NCBI GenBank assembly: GCA_001783185.1
Contig: MFQY01000059.1
Coordinates: 1-38,587, forward strand
DNA: 38,587 nucleotides
Reading direction: 5' to 3'
Source of the DNA: Candidatus Magasanikbacteria bacterium RIFOXYC2_FULL_40_16
GTDB taxonomy: Bacteria; Patescibacteriota; Patescibacteriia; Magasanikbacterales; UBA922
The position numbers and the translations under genes were made by a program. The notes beneath the pieces are model-generated. The model was not told the origin of the DNA and ran no database searches. It worked only from the letters and a program-made list of their open reading frames with translations. This document shows positions 1 to 9,215 of the stretch, in pieces. Numbering within the stretch: position 1 is the first letter of the stretch; each line of letters opens with the position of its first letter.

Positions 1-513
1 TGGGGGATTGATGTTTCTGAAAATAAAGAAGATGGAATAACATGTCTGCGGGGTGATTTTGTGGGTCATGACTTTAACCGGGAATTTAATGCCGTTGTAG
101 GGTTGATGGTTATTGAACATATTCCTGACTTAGTTTCTTTTGTTAAAAAAATATCTACAGTTTTGTCAGGTGGTGGAATGGTCTTTCTGGTGACTATTAA
201 CAGTAATAGCGTAATATACGGTTTAGCTAGAATTTTACGCCGATTTGGTTGGCGCGGTCCTTATGATCGTCTCTATCACCATCATCACCTGCAACATTTT
301 AATAGCAGTTCTTTGCGTCGTTTAATGGAAAAGAATGATTTTACTGTTGTTAAACAATACAGTCATAATTTTCCACTGTCAGCTCTTGATTTGCCACAGG
401 GTTCTCGTTTCCTTGGGTTGGTTTATTATTGTGCCATAGCATGTATGTTTTTTGTAACTAATATTTTTGGAGGGGGTTTAAATCAAACTATTATTTGTAA
501 AAAGAAAGTCTAA
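1..513 (+). CDS. SAM-dependent methyltransferase, C-terminal part (5' end outside window)
   Basis: The reading frame is open from base 1 and the coding region clearly begins upstream of the window, so only about 170 C-terminal residues are seen. The motif VVGLMVIEHIPDLVSFVKK followed by LSGGGMVFLVT matches the post-motif-I half of class I methyltransferases (Methyltransf_11/23 type): the acidic/HEHI-like segment, then the GG turn before strand 5. The glycine-rich SAM-binding motif I would lie upstream. A histidine-rich stretch (YHHHHLQHF) precedes the usual C-terminal helix. It is followed after 11 bp by a GT2 gene, so it is probably a sugar or lipid-glycan methyltransferase of the same operon. 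The family is well supported; the substrate is unknown. Confidence 0.8.
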   Translation, partial: WGIDVSENKEDGITCLRGDFVGHDFNREFNAVVGLMVIEHIPDLVSFVKKISTVLSGGGMVFLVTINSNSVIYGLARILRRFGWRGPYDRLYHHHHLQHFNSSSLRRLMEKNDFTVVKQYSHNFPLSALDLPQGSRFLGLVYYCAIACMFFVTNIFGGGLNQTIICKKKV

Positions 514-524
514 TTGAATATCAT

Positions 525-1475
525 ATGAATTGTCCCGCTTCACTATCTATTGTTATTCCGTGTTATGATGAGGAAGAGGTCTTACCATCAACGTATGCCA
601 GATTAAAAGAGCTTTGTTTGGGTTGGGTTAATGCCGGGAAAATAACTGAATATGAAATTGTATTTGTCAATGACGGCTCTACAGATAAAACTTTTGATAT
701 TATGCGCGGTTTTTTTGAGTCTGATCAAAATGTAGTGGTGGTTGATTTTAGGAAAAATTTTGGTTTTCAATCCGCTATTTCCGCAGGTTTGTACGCGGCT
801 AAAAATGAAATGATTGTTAGTATTGATAGCGACCTCCAAAACGATCCGGAAAAAATTGCTGAAATGGTTGCAAAATATTATGAAGGATATGAGATGGTAT
901 TGGGAGTGCGAAAGGATCGCGCTGCGGATAAGTTCTTTAAAAGGATAACCGCTCAACTTTTTTATAAACTTGTGAGTTTTTTTGGCATACCTTCAGTTTA
1001 CAATCACGCCGATTTTAGACTATTAAGCAGGGATATTGTGGCGGAATTGAAAAATTTTCCGGAACGCGCTCGTTATTTGCGTTCATTAATATTTTCTGTA
1101 GAGTCAAAATATGCCTGCGTATATTATGAGTGCCGCGCGCGCGCATTGGGCCGCAGTAAGTTCAATTTTTCTAAAATGGTTTCATTGGCAATTGATGGTA
1201 TTACTTCATTTAGCGCTATGCCGATAAGATTAATTTCTCTTTTGGGAATAGTGATGTTTTTATTTTCAATCATAGGTCTTGTTTATACATTGTGTGTCCG
1301 TTTTTTTCTTCAGGCGGTTGTTCCCGGTTGGGCTTCGGTATTATTAATCATTTTATTTTTAGGCGGTATCCAAAACTTGTCTTTGGGTGTCATTGGCGAA
1401 TACCTTTCTAAATTGTATTTAGAGGCGAAACAGCGTCCACCGTATATAATACGCCGTGAGTATCGCCATAAATAA
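525..1475 (+). CDS. Family 2 glycosyltransferase, DPM1/GtrB/ArnC-like
   Basis: This 316-residue protein has an N-terminal GT-A domain: LSIVIPCYDEEEVLP at the start, FVNDGSTDKT around residue 47, and SIDSDLQNDPEKIAEM around residue 100, the last being the metal and nucleotide-sugar binding DxD region. Two hydrophobic segments lie near the C-terminus (roughly residues 235-260 and 270-295), the arrangement of polyprenyl-phosphate glycosyltransferases such as GtrB, ArnC and dolichol-phosphate mannose synthase. These load a sugar from a nucleotide donor onto undecaprenyl phosphate at the inner membrane face. The next gene encodes a multi-pass membrane protein of the kind that uses such lipid-linked sugars outside the membrane, supporting a donor/acceptor pair. 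The sugar transferred cannot be read from the sequence. Confidence 0.9.
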   Translation: MNCPASLSIVIPCYDEEEVLPSTYARLKELCLGWVNAGKITEYEIVFVNDGSTDKTFDIMRGFFESDQNVVVVDFRKNFGFQSAISAGLYAAKNEMIVSIDSDLQNDPEKIAEMVAKYYEGYEMVLGVRKDRAADKFFKRITAQLFYKLVSFFGIPSVYNHADFRLLSRDIVAELKNFPERARYLRSLIFSVESKYACVYYECRARALGRSKFNFSKMVSLAIDGITSFSAMPIRLISLLGIVMFLFSIIGLVYTLCVRFFLQAVVPGWASVLLIILFLGGIQNLSLGVIGEYLSKLYLEAKQRPPYIIRREYRHK

Positions 1476-1482
1476 TAAATTT

Positions 1483-3228
1483 ATGATAAATAGTATAAAA
1501 AATTATTTCAAAGAACATTGGCTGGGAATGGTTATTGCCCTCTTGATTGGTATGGTGGTGGCAGCGCCACCGGTTATTTGGCATTTTTCCACCGGCTACC
1601 AAGGTGTTGATATGCTTAAAACTAACACCGAACCGCCATATGTAGGATTCGTGCAGGAGGTCTATGATGGCCATCCGGGCTTGGGGAATCCATACCTCGC
1701 TGACAGTAAGGATAATTTATATCTTTTTCCACCCTTTAGCGCTAATATCATTGCCGGTTTTGGAAAACTATTTTTTCTCTCCTCCGGGGTTCAGGCGGTT
1801 ATGGTAAGTCGTTTTTTTATTGTTTCAGCGTTAGCCTTTATGATTTACCTTTTTTGTTTCGCGCTCACAGGGCGTCGCGCGGTAGGCATCGTGGCGGCGC
1901 CGTTTGTGCTCCTGGGCTATAGTTTTGTGGACCCCGACAATATAATAAATTTGTTTCTGCGCGGAAATTCATCGCAGGAACAGACATTTATTGATTATGG
2001 ACGGCCGATGACTCCGCAAATAAGCGCTCTGTTTTTCTATAGTTATCTTTTTTGTTTTTGGAAATCGCTTCAAAATTTATCAAAGAAAAGTTATGCCGTT
2101 TTGAGCGTCCTTATATTAGGCTTATCTTTTTACGTTTATTTATTTACTTGGACATTTTTGTTTACACTGAACGGTTTTTTGGTTTTAGTTTACATTTGGA
2201 ACAAAGAGTTTGAAAAAGTGAAAAAAATTATTATAATATCTTTAGGAGCTTTTCTAATGGGTTTGCCGTATTTTTGGCATATTTATTTGGTTTCTCTACA
2301 TCCGTGGTATACCGAGGTCTCAACGCGATTTGGCTTTATCTCAATGCGGGCGTTTTATTTTAGTAAATTAGTGATTGGTTCTGCAATCTTGTTTATATTC
2401 AGTCGAAAAGTGTTCAGTCGTTCATTACAGCTTTTTTTTACAGCTATTTTCCTTACGGCTATTTTTGTCGTGAACGAGCAAGTGATTACCGGAAAATATA
2501 TTTTTAATGAACATTTTCATTGGTATTATAATACGCCCTTGATGATTATTTTTTTAGTTGTTCTTCTGTTTTCTCTGCAAAATAGATTTTTTTCTAAGTG
2601 GCAGAAAATAATGTCAGGTCTCGTTATTTTCATGGCAGGTTTTTTGATTTTTAATGGAATTATGATACAATACGCTTCTTACAAAGCCAATTTATCTGCA
2701 GTTATAGATGAACAAAAATATGCCCCTCTTTTTGAGTGGTTAAATAAATCAACAGCGCGTGATTCTGTTGTACTTTCTTTGGGCGAATCGACTCGTCTTA
2801 TCCCGGCTCTCACACATAATAATATTTATTCTGCCAGTGGTGGCGTTCTCTATACACTTATTCCTGATGAACGTTTTCTACATTCTTATTTAGTTTATAA
2901 GTACTTAGAGGGAATTGACCCGGATTATATTCGTGAATATTTAGATGCTCATCGTGAAGATATTAGTTTGGCGGTGGTTGGCTATAGGTACAATTTTGGC
3001 GGATGCGCTACTTGTTTTCCGGATGCCGCCACCATAGATAATATGGTAGCTGATTATGAACAACTTACGGATGAGAATTTTTTTACCTACGTAAGACGCT
3101 ATCCGCTTGATTATTTGGTGTGGGATAAAAAACAGAATCCGGAATGGAATGTTGATGAACGCTGGAATTTGATTAAACTCCAGACATGGGGTAATATTAG
3201 TGCTTACGATTTGAGGCAATCTTATTAA
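1483..3228 (+). CDS. Multi-pass membrane protein, probable GT-C-fold glycosyltransferase
   Basis: The protein is about 581 residues from the ATG at 1483. A GTG at 1456 would overlap the upstream gene, so the ATG is preferred. It has an N-terminal membrane helix (WLGMVIALLIGMVVAAPPVIW), then a long loop with acidic residues (QEVYDGHPGLGNPYLADSKD), then roughly ten more hydrophobic segments up to about residue 400. The last 180 residues are soluble and contain several aromatic and Cys residues (GGCATCFPD). An acidic first external loop followed by many helices and a soluble C-terminal domain is typical of GT-C enzymes that take sugar from a polyprenyl-phosphate donor. The adjacent GtrB-like gene supports that. 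No family was recognised with certainty. Confidence 0.6.
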   Translation: MINSIKNYFKEHWLGMVIALLIGMVVAAPPVIWHFSTGYQGVDMLKTNTEPPYVGFVQEVYDGHPGLGNPYLADSKDNLYLFPPFSANIIAGFGKLFFLSSGVQAVMVSRFFIVSALAFMIYLFCFALTGRRAVGIVAAPFVLLGYSFVDPDNIINLFLRGNSSQEQTFIDYGRPMTPQISALFFYSYLFCFWKSLQNLSKKSYAVLSVLILGLSFYVYLFTWTFLFTLNGFLVLVYIWNKEFEKVKKIIIISLGAFLMGLPYFWHIYLVSLHPWYTEVSTRFGFISMRAFYFSKLVIGSAILFIFSRKVFSRSLQLFFTAIFLTAIFVVNEQVITGKYIFNEHFHWYYNTPLMIIFLVVLLFSLQNRFFSKWQKIMSGLVIFMAGFLIFNGIMIQYASYKANLSAVIDEQKYAPLFEWLNKSTARDSVVLSLGESTRLIPALTHNNIYSASGGVLYTLIPDERFLHSYLVYKYLEGIDPDYIREYLDAHREDISLAVVGYRYNFGGCATCFPDAATIDNMVADYEQLTDENFFTYVRRYPLDYLVWDKKQNPEWNVDERWNLIKLQTWGNISAYDLRQSY

Positions 3229-3303
3229 TTATTCTGTAGCAGTAACTTCTTTTATATTTTTTTGATTTAAAAGAGGTGAAGTTATTAAAGAAGGCAATAA
3301 TTT

Positions 3304-4290
3304 ATGTCAAAGTTAGAAAATAAAAAAGAAAAAATGATTCTTCCTCCAAAACATGATGTTTCACTCGCCTCGTTTGCTCCCTATCTTGAGTGGGTTGTTT
3401 GTGATTTGTGCGGATCTGATGATTATAAAATTTTGTACCCCGCAACATATACGGAGCATGATTTTTCCACAGAACGGTTTCGTAGTTTTACATACGCGAA
3501 TTGTGATTATGCGCGCGGGCACATAGTTCGTTGTAAAAATTGCGGTATGGTTTATATGAACCCGCGTGATTCTGATGTAGCCTCTTTGTATAATAAAGTA
3601 GAGGAGGATGATTTTTATTTTTCATCAGCCGAGGATCGCATAATTAGTTTTCGTCGTGATTTAGAACAATTTGAAAAAATAATTGGAAAAATCAACAGCA
3701 AGCAGCTTCTGGATGTTGGTTGTAGTTATGGTTTTCTTTTGGATGTTGCGGTAGAACGGGGTTGGAAAGTGTGGGGGAGTGAATTGTCAAAAAAACAATC
3801 GTCCTATGCGGCGGAGAGGCATCCGGGAGTGTGTAATAACGCTGTTTCTGAATGTAATTTTCCTTCTAATTTTTTTGATGCTATTACCGCTTACGAGATA
3901 TTAGAGCATGTATCTTCACCCCGGGAATTTTTGAAAGATTTGCGACAAGTATTGCGACCGGGTGGTTATCTGGCCATGACTACACCTAATGTAGCCGGCT
4001 GGGAGGCAAAACTTATGGGCCGCTATTGGTTGAATCTTATTCGTATGCACTTATATTATTTTTCGCCCGGTACCATACGGCGTATTCTTGAGGAGGAAGG
4101 ATTTACAGTGATAAGTATTAAGCATCATTATAGAATCGTGACGCTGGGTTCGGCTATTAGGTGGATGAAGAAATATCCAATTTTTTATTATCCTCTGCAC
4201 TTATTATTTGGGAATCGTTTTGCTAAAAATTGGCGTGTGCTGTGTGGTTTAAATGGCAATATAACAGTGTTTGCCAGGAAAAATTTCTAG
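3304..4290 (+). CDS. Zinc-ribbon class I SAM methyltransferase
   Basis: This protein has 328 residues. The N-terminal part carries paired cysteines (VCDLCGSDDY near residue 35 and CKNCGMVYMNPR near residue 77), a small zinc ribbon. The methyltransferase domain follows: motif I LLDVGCSYGFLLDVA near residue 137, the acidic YEILEHVSSPREFLKDL near residue 197, and LRPGGYLAMTTPN. This architecture is common in sugar C- or O-methyltransferases of glycan clusters (Methyltransf_23 type). A 75-bp gap separates it from the preceding gene, and AAGAAGG about 10 bp before the ATG is a reasonable ribosome binding site. It converges on a paralogue of the same architecture on the minus strand, with 9 bp between stop codons. 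The substrate is unknown. Confidence 0.85.
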   Translation: MSKLENKKEKMILPPKHDVSLASFAPYLEWVVCDLCGSDDYKILYPATYTEHDFSTERFRSFTYANCDYARGHIVRCKNCGMVYMNPRDSDVASLYNKVEEDDFYFSSAEDRIISFRRDLEQFEKIIGKINSKQLLDVGCSYGFLLDVAVERGWKVWGSELSKKQSSYAAERHPGVCNNAVSECNFPSNFFDAITAYEILEHVSSPREFLKDLRQVLRPGGYLAMTTPNVAGWEAKLMGRYWLNLIRMHLYYFSPGTIRRILEEEGFTVISIKHHYRIVTLGSAIRWMKKYPIFYYPLHLLFGNRFAKNWRVLCGLNGNITVFARKNF

Positions 4291-4299
4291 CAGTGTTAT

Positions 4300-5190
4300 C
4301 TATTGTTTTTTTGCTATAACAAACATATTGTCCCTAAGATTGATGAGGACAGATAAATTATTAAGTGGCGTTTTTTTAATTAAGTTAGAAATTTTTCTCC
4401 AGATTTTTTTATGGCGGATTGTATAGAGGGCATGAAATACATAGGCAAGTTTGAATTTTTTGCCAATTGTGTCTTTTGAAATAAGTGAGAATTGGTTGCG
4501 TTCTAGCAGTATTTTCAGATTGTGTATGCTAAAAAGGTGTAAATGTTCAGGTGGAATAATGAGCGCCCATTTTTTACCCATTAATCGCGCGAATAAGCTG
4601 TCAGAATCCGGCAGGTTCATCACTATTAGCCCCCCGGGCTTGAGAATTTTTTTTATATGGGCGAGCGTAGATTGAGGGTTTGAAATATGCTCAAAAACAT
4701 CCCATAAAGTAATAATATCAAAATATTCTTTTTCATAACCGCAATTCTCCAATATCCCGGTTTTAATATCCAGACCTTTCTGTCTTCCCGTTTCGGCCGC
4801 GAAGTCTGATATTTCCACGCCGGAAACATTCCAACCGCGTTTTTTCGCCGCTGTCATAAAAGACCCGGTAGCCGCGCCTACATCCAATAGGCTTCCTTTG
4901 TCCGGATATTGTTTTTCAATTTTATCCAAATATTTTTTAAACTCTTCGGATTCATCGTTTTTATCTTCGTCGTAATTTATGTAGCCGAAGCCTTCGTTAG
5001 CTCCGCAAAAATAATTTTCCGAATAAATATTTTCCATGTTGTTCGGTATCGGGTGGACAAAAATAAGTTTGCATTTTGGGCATTTGTAGACATCGTTATT
5101 ATTTTTTTCAAACCAAAAATTCACGCCGTTTTCTCCGCAAAGCCGGCAAGTTGTTTGCTTGTTTTTATCTTTATTCTTGGTGTTTTCCAT
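4300..5190 (-). CDS. Zinc-ribbon class I SAM methyltransferase (second copy)
   Basis: This protein has 296 residues. An N-terminal zinc ribbon (CRLCGENGVNFW, then CPKCKLIFVHPIP) precedes a SAM-binding domain with motif I LLDVGAATGSFMTAAKKRGW, the acidic strand DVFEHISNPQSTLAHIKK and the LKPGGLIVMNLPD turn. It has the same domain order as the convergent gene ending at 4290 and is probably a distant paralogue. It is the last gene of the minus-strand operon: its start lies 20 bp inside the end of the upstream capsule-type gene, so the two are translationally coupled. The role is inferred to be methylation of a sugar or glycan terminus. Confidence 0.85.
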   Translation of the reverse strand: MENTKNKDKNKQTTCRLCGENGVNFWFEKNNNDVYKCPKCKLIFVHPIPNNMENIYSENYFCGANEGFGYINYDEDKNDESEEFKKYLDKIEKQYPDKGSLLDVGAATGSFMTAAKKRGWNVSGVEISDFAAETGRQKGLDIKTGILENCGYEKEYFDIITLWDVFEHISNPQSTLAHIKKILKPGGLIVMNLPDSDSLFARLMGKKWALIIPPEHLHLFSIHNLKILLERNQFSLISKDTIGKKFKLAYVFHALYTIRHKKIWRKISNLIKKTPLNNLSVLINLRDNMFVIAKKQ

Positions 5191-6685
5191 GCATTTTTTC
5201 CATTAATTTATCACACAGCAGATGAAGCCCTTTATCTTGTCTTATTTTTTGCAGGTCGCCTTCATACCAAATGCCGGAGAAATTAAAAGGCACAGCGTCT
5301 TTAAACACGGCCGCGACAAAATTTTCCATTTCATTTTCTTTGTAATCATAATGTTCAATTTGTTCATTAACCAATTCCGGAAGTTTTTCTATGTCATGAA
5401 TTCTTTTTACGAAAGACAAAGAATTGTAAAATACATTTCCAAAAGTGATAACCGGTTTTCTTAGCAAGGAAGCTTCCCAGCCGACTGTGCCTGTTATAGT
5501 GGTTATCAATCTGGATTTTTTGATTAATTCGGAACTTTTTATGGTATGGTCTATAAATTTTACATTTGGAATTTTTTTAAGTTCTTTATAAAAAGAAAGT
5601 GATCGACGATAGACCATAGCCGGATGTTCTTTCACATAAAGTTTGAAGTGTAAAGGAAGGGCGCGCGCGATTTGTCTTATCAAAGCAATTTGGTCAAAAT
5701 AAAAAGGAGAAAGCAGTAAGGTGGCAAGTTCCGGGTCAAAATGTAAAGGATAAAACGCATAATCTTCTTCCGCCGGTTTATCAAAAAGGTGGGATAGTCC
5801 TCTCCATTTTCTGTAGCGATGTCTTAATTTGAACAGTATAAATCGGAGAGGGTTTATATAGATTATTCCATATAAGAATATGCCTTTATTTTTGGCGTAA
5901 TTTTTGTAAAGGGTAATAAGGTAGTTTATTGAACGGAAAATATTTTTTGGTTTTAGTAAGGTTTCTTGTTTTGAGTTAGCTGACACATCCAGCTCAATAT
6001 ATTCTAAGTCTAAAGAGCCGGTTTCTCTGAATTGTTTGATGAATCTTTTTGCCCGATTATGTTCTTCCGTATTTTGTATTTTATTTTGCAGATAATAATT
6101 TGCGTATTCCTCCACGCCGGTTAAAGTATCATAATCTTCAGAAATTGAGATCAAATTGCCAATTCGTGGAAAATCCAAATTGAAAACGCGAATCCCCATT
6201 TTTTTTGCGGTATGATATAGGATTTGGTGGCCGATTGTTCCAAAAGCGAAAAAAAATATAAAATCAGGTCTCTGCTCTTTAAGCATTTTTTCAGTTGCTT
6301 TTGCTCTTGCCTGGAATATACGCAAGTTATCTTCGTGCGAATAAAGAGGGTCGATTTCAGGGGTAGTCTCTTCTTTTGGTCCGATGGACATCATCATTTT
6401 TCTGTCTGAATAAAAATAATTCCATAAATGAGGCGGGGCATGTTCTTTTTCAAAGTTTTTTATATAAGATAAATCAATAGTCTCATTTTTATAGTTGGCG
6501 TGTATTTTATGGTCAACTAATATGTCATCATATTTAATATCATCCTGTGATTTTATAAAATCTTCCGCTCCGGTAGAAATAACATAAGCGCAAAATTTTT
6601 CCACTCCGTATTTTTCTTTAAGAGTCAAGGCGATGGCGTGACCGAGTTTGGCGTATTGATTTTGTAAGACAATGCATGCTTTCAT
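5171..6685 (-). CDS. Capsule/surface polysaccharide biosynthesis protein, GT-B-like
   Basis: This 504-residue soluble protein has a C-terminal half typical of capsule-synthesis-family transferases related to KpsC/KpsS: LSPFYFDQIALIRQIARA, then FKLYVKEHPAMVYRRSLSFY, then SSELIKKSRLITTITGTVGWE followed by a KPVITFGNVFY element. The KEHP motif and the TGTVGWEA loop are what these GT-B-fold enzymes use for donor binding. The N-terminal half (RPDFIFFFAFGTIGHQILY) looks like the first Rossmann-like domain. The start codon overlaps the flippase stop as ATGA, and the downstream methyltransferase starts within its 3' end. A transferase acting on the lipid-linked or capsular glycan is inferred; donor and acceptor are unknown. 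Confidence 0.75.
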   Translation of the reverse strand: MKACIVLQNQYAKLGHAIALTLKEKYGVEKFCAYVISTGAEDFIKSQDDIKYDDILVDHKIHANYKNETIDLSYIKNFEKEHAPPHLWNYFYSDRKMMMSIGPKEETTPEIDPLYSHEDNLRIFQARAKATEKMLKEQRPDFIFFFAFGTIGHQILYHTAKKMGIRVFNLDFPRIGNLISISEDYDTLTGVEEYANYYLQNKIQNTEEHNRAKRFIKQFRETGSLDLEYIELDVSANSKQETLLKPKNIFRSINYLITLYKNYAKNKGIFLYGIIYINPLRFILFKLRHRYRKWRGLSHLFDKPAEEDYAFYPLHFDPELATLLLSPFYFDQIALIRQIARALPLHFKLYVKEHPAMVYRRSLSFYKELKKIPNVKFIDHTIKSSELIKKSRLITTITGTVGWEASLLRKPVITFGNVFYNSLSFVKRIHDIEKLPELVNEQIEHYDYKENEMENFVAAVFKDAVPFNFSGIWYEGDLQKIRQDKGLHLLCDKLMEKMHGKHQE

Positions 6686-8166
6686 ATTTTTAAGTTATGT
6701 CTAATTATCAGCCGGACTGTTTTGTATGGGCCTTTATTCCACATTTTATCCGTGAGAAATATCATTGAGTAGTATAAAATGGCCGCGATTAAAGCCAGAG
6801 AAAATAAAATTATTGCCGGCAATTGTAAAATGTAATCTTTATATATCAAAGCGGGGATTACAAGGATAATGGAAGCTACCAGGGGTATGATAATGGTTCC
6901 TAGAATATCGCGGACGCGCGCTTTTGTCAATCGCGCCACATTCAAAAGATTAAGCGCCGTGATTGGCACAATTCCAACCAAGAGCGCGAAAGATGCCCCG
7001 ATGGCGCCGAATTTGGATGTAAAATATATAAGAAGGGGGAGAGTTATGATTATTTTGATAAGATTGACCTTTACTTGTTTATCCGGATATCCGATGGCGT
7101 TGAAAAGCGAATAAAGTATATCGTTTATGACCGCGATAAAAAAGAATATCAGCATTACCCGGAGAATATTTGTCATTCCTAGCCAGTCCTGCCCCAAGAT
7201 AATAAGAATTATTTTTCCGCCGGCTAACAAAATCAGTGAAGTGGCCGGAATAAGCAGGAAAGAAACGATTTGCATGCTTTTTATCAACCCTTCGTTTATT
7301 TTTTCCGTATCTTTTTGTATTTTTGAATAGGCGGGGAAACTGATTGTCTGTATGGTGGGGCCGATAAATCCGGGCGCGATGGCGGCCATATTTTTTGCTT
7401 TGGTGTAAAGGCCCAAGGATGTTATATTTGTCAATCGGGCGAGAATACTGGTTTCCATCAATCCATATAATTGCGTAATCCAGGTTTGTCCGATTATCCA
7501 TTTGCTGTAATTAAATAAATCCTTTAATTTACCAAATGATAAAGACAGTCTTGGCCTGTAAGGATGCAGAAAGTAAGTTGATATTGTTTGGGTCGCGTAT
7601 GAAGCTATGGTGGCGAAGAAAAGCGCCCAGTATGATTTCCAAAATAGAGCAATACTAATTCCGACTAAAATGTAGACTATATCTCTAAGGACATTTCTGA
7701 TTATGATTTTTTTAAAGTCCATTTCTTTAAACAAAAAGGTTTCACCTATATTAAATAAGTTCTGTATCACGATAAAAACGCCGCCCAACTGAATTGCCAA
7801 AACAGCTACCTCAGTCTGGAAAAAGTTGGCGATATATGGCCCGGATATAAAGACCAATGCCATTATTATGATTGACTTGATTACACCTATGGTCCAAATT
7901 GGGTTTAAATAGCGGGTAATTTCTCCCTCTTTTTGAATAATGCTTGAACCGAATCCCGTATCTGTGGCGGATTCAAGAAATTTCGGTATGGCTAAGATTA
8001 TAGCCATAACGCCAAAATCAGCCGGCCTCAAAAAACGCGCCAAGACTATAAAAGAGGCTAAACTTAGCAATTTTTGTATGGTATATCCGATAGTGAGCCA
8101 TTTCCCGCCTTTAATTGATTTGGACAGGACGCCCTCATTCTTGTCATTTTGGTTTAATTCTTGCAT
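6682..8166 (-). CDS. Wzx-type oligosaccharide flippase (MOP superfamily)
   Basis: This 494-residue protein has about a dozen or more hydrophobic segments spread evenly along it. It opens with SIKGGKWLTIGYTIQKLLSL and then FIVLARFLRPADFGVMAIIL, the classic start of WzxC/RfbX-type flippases (polysaccharide biosynthesis family PF01943/PF13440). It would move lipid-linked repeat units across the cytoplasmic membrane for assembly outside. It lies 76 bp after the SGNH-like gene and overlaps the downstream capsule-type gene by four bases (ATGA). Flanking glycosyltransferase and O-acyltransferase genes agree with a dedicated glycan export operon. The family call is firm; the substrate is inferred only from the neighbourhood. 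Confidence 0.92.
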   Translation of the reverse strand: MQELNQNDKNEGVLSKSIKGGKWLTIGYTIQKLLSLASFIVLARFLRPADFGVMAIILAIPKFLESATDTGFGSSIIQKEGEITRYLNPIWTIGVIKSIIIMALVFISGPYIANFFQTEVAVLAIQLGGVFIVIQNLFNIGETFLFKEMDFKKIIIRNVLRDIVYILVGISIALFWKSYWALFFATIASYATQTISTYFLHPYRPRLSLSFGKLKDLFNYSKWIIGQTWITQLYGLMETSILARLTNITSLGLYTKAKNMAAIAPGFIGPTIQTISFPAYSKIQKDTEKINEGLIKSMQIVSFLLIPATSLILLAGGKIILIILGQDWLGMTNILRVMLIFFFIAVINDILYSLFNAIGYPDKQVKVNLIKIIITLPLLIYFTSKFGAIGASFALLVGIVPITALNLLNVARLTKARVRDILGTIIIPLVASIILVIPALIYKDYILQLPAIILFSLALIAAILYYSMIFLTDKMWNKGPYKTVRLIIRHNLKI

Positions 8167-8242
8167 TTTTTTGTTTATTAAAATAAGGGTTATTATACGT
8201 TAAATTGTCGTTTCAGTCAATTTTTAATTTTGTTTTTTTGGT

Positions 8243-9214
8243 TTATTTGTCCGCTATTGACTCTTTAAGTTTGTCAGCGACGTATTTTCTTCCTTGTTCG
8301 TTGAGGTGTTCATTTGGAAATTCGTCAAAATCAAAATAGCCGGAATCTAAATCGAAGGCCAAGTTAAGACAAGGCAAATTATTAATTTCAAGAATAGCAC
8401 AAATTTTTTTGGTATTATTTTTTGTTTGTTCTGCAAAATCTGAACCAACATATTTTGTTCCGCCCTCAAAATCTATTGGAGTAATATATACGTATAGTTT
8501 GATATTTGTTTTGTCTGCTATTTCAATTATTTTTTTCAGCGACCTAATAAATCTGTGATCTTCCGATAGGTCATACATATAATAAAAAATATATTTATTT
8601 TTTAAAATGTCTTCCTCAGACATATCGGGATTTTTTATATCAGTAAAATTTTTTACGATTCCTATTTTTTCTTGCCCGTAATATACGGGCGTGGCCATAA
8701 AAGTTTCTTCGGATAGGGCTTTGGTTTTAATTGCTTGTAATATATTTAATGGCTTACTGAAATAAGATAAAAAATGATGATTAAGATAAAAAATTTCATT
8801 TTCAAATTGATCCCCCGGAGCCATATCCCATGAAGGGGAAAAAGACCTTAAGTTTACGGGGATGATAATAGCTTCGGGCTTATGCGAGGAGTTTGAAATA
8901 TAATTAAGCATCGCTTCAAACACTTTTAGATGGTAGGCGGGAGAGGAAATATCCGCAATTGAAGTAGTTGGACTGGATTTTGCGAGAAGTTCGGAGATTG
9001 AAGATTTATCAGTATCTTTTGGACCGGAATACTTTATTACACTATCGCCAAAATATAAAATTTTGTAATCTAAATATAGATATTTATCCAAATTAGAAAT
9101 CCCCGGAATTCCCAGTGTAAAAGGCAGGCGAGGGGCAACAAGTTTGTTAATCATTATTTGCGCGGAAAAGACGCAGGTTATGAATATTGTCAGAAGCAAC
9201 AAAAAACGTTTCAT
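8243..9214 (-). CDS. Extracytoplasmic SGNH/AlgJ-like partner of MBOAT acyltransferase
   Basis: This protein has 323 residues with an N-terminal signal anchor (KRFLLLLTIFITCVFSAQIMI), so the rest should be outside the membrane. YFGDSVIKYS near residue 52 matches the GDS nucleophile block of SGNH hydrolases. FPNEHLNEQGRKYVADKL near the C-terminus places a His where the SGNH His block is expected. Proteins of this kind (AlgJ, AlgX, DltD-like) accept an acyl group exported by an MBOAT enzyme and transfer it to a polysaccharide. It starts 1 bp after the MBOAT stop codon, so they form a matched pair. A role in glycan O-acetylation is inferred from that pairing; overall similarity to any one named family is modest. 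Confidence 0.65.
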   Translation of the reverse strand: MKRFLLLLTIFITCVFSAQIMINKLVAPRLPFTLGIPGISNLDKYLYLDYKILYFGDSVIKYSGPKDTDKSSISELLAKSSPTTSIADISSPAYHLKVFEAMLNYISNSSHKPEAIIIPVNLRSFSPSWDMAPGDQFENEIFYLNHHFLSYFSKPLNILQAIKTKALSEETFMATPVYYGQEKIGIVKNFTDIKNPDMSEEDILKNKYIFYYMYDLSEDHRFIRSLKKIIEIADKTNIKLYVYITPIDFEGGTKYVGSDFAEQTKNNTKKICAILEINNLPCLNLAFDLDSGYFDFDEFPNEHLNEQGRKYVADKLKESIADK

Positions 9215-9215
9215 A

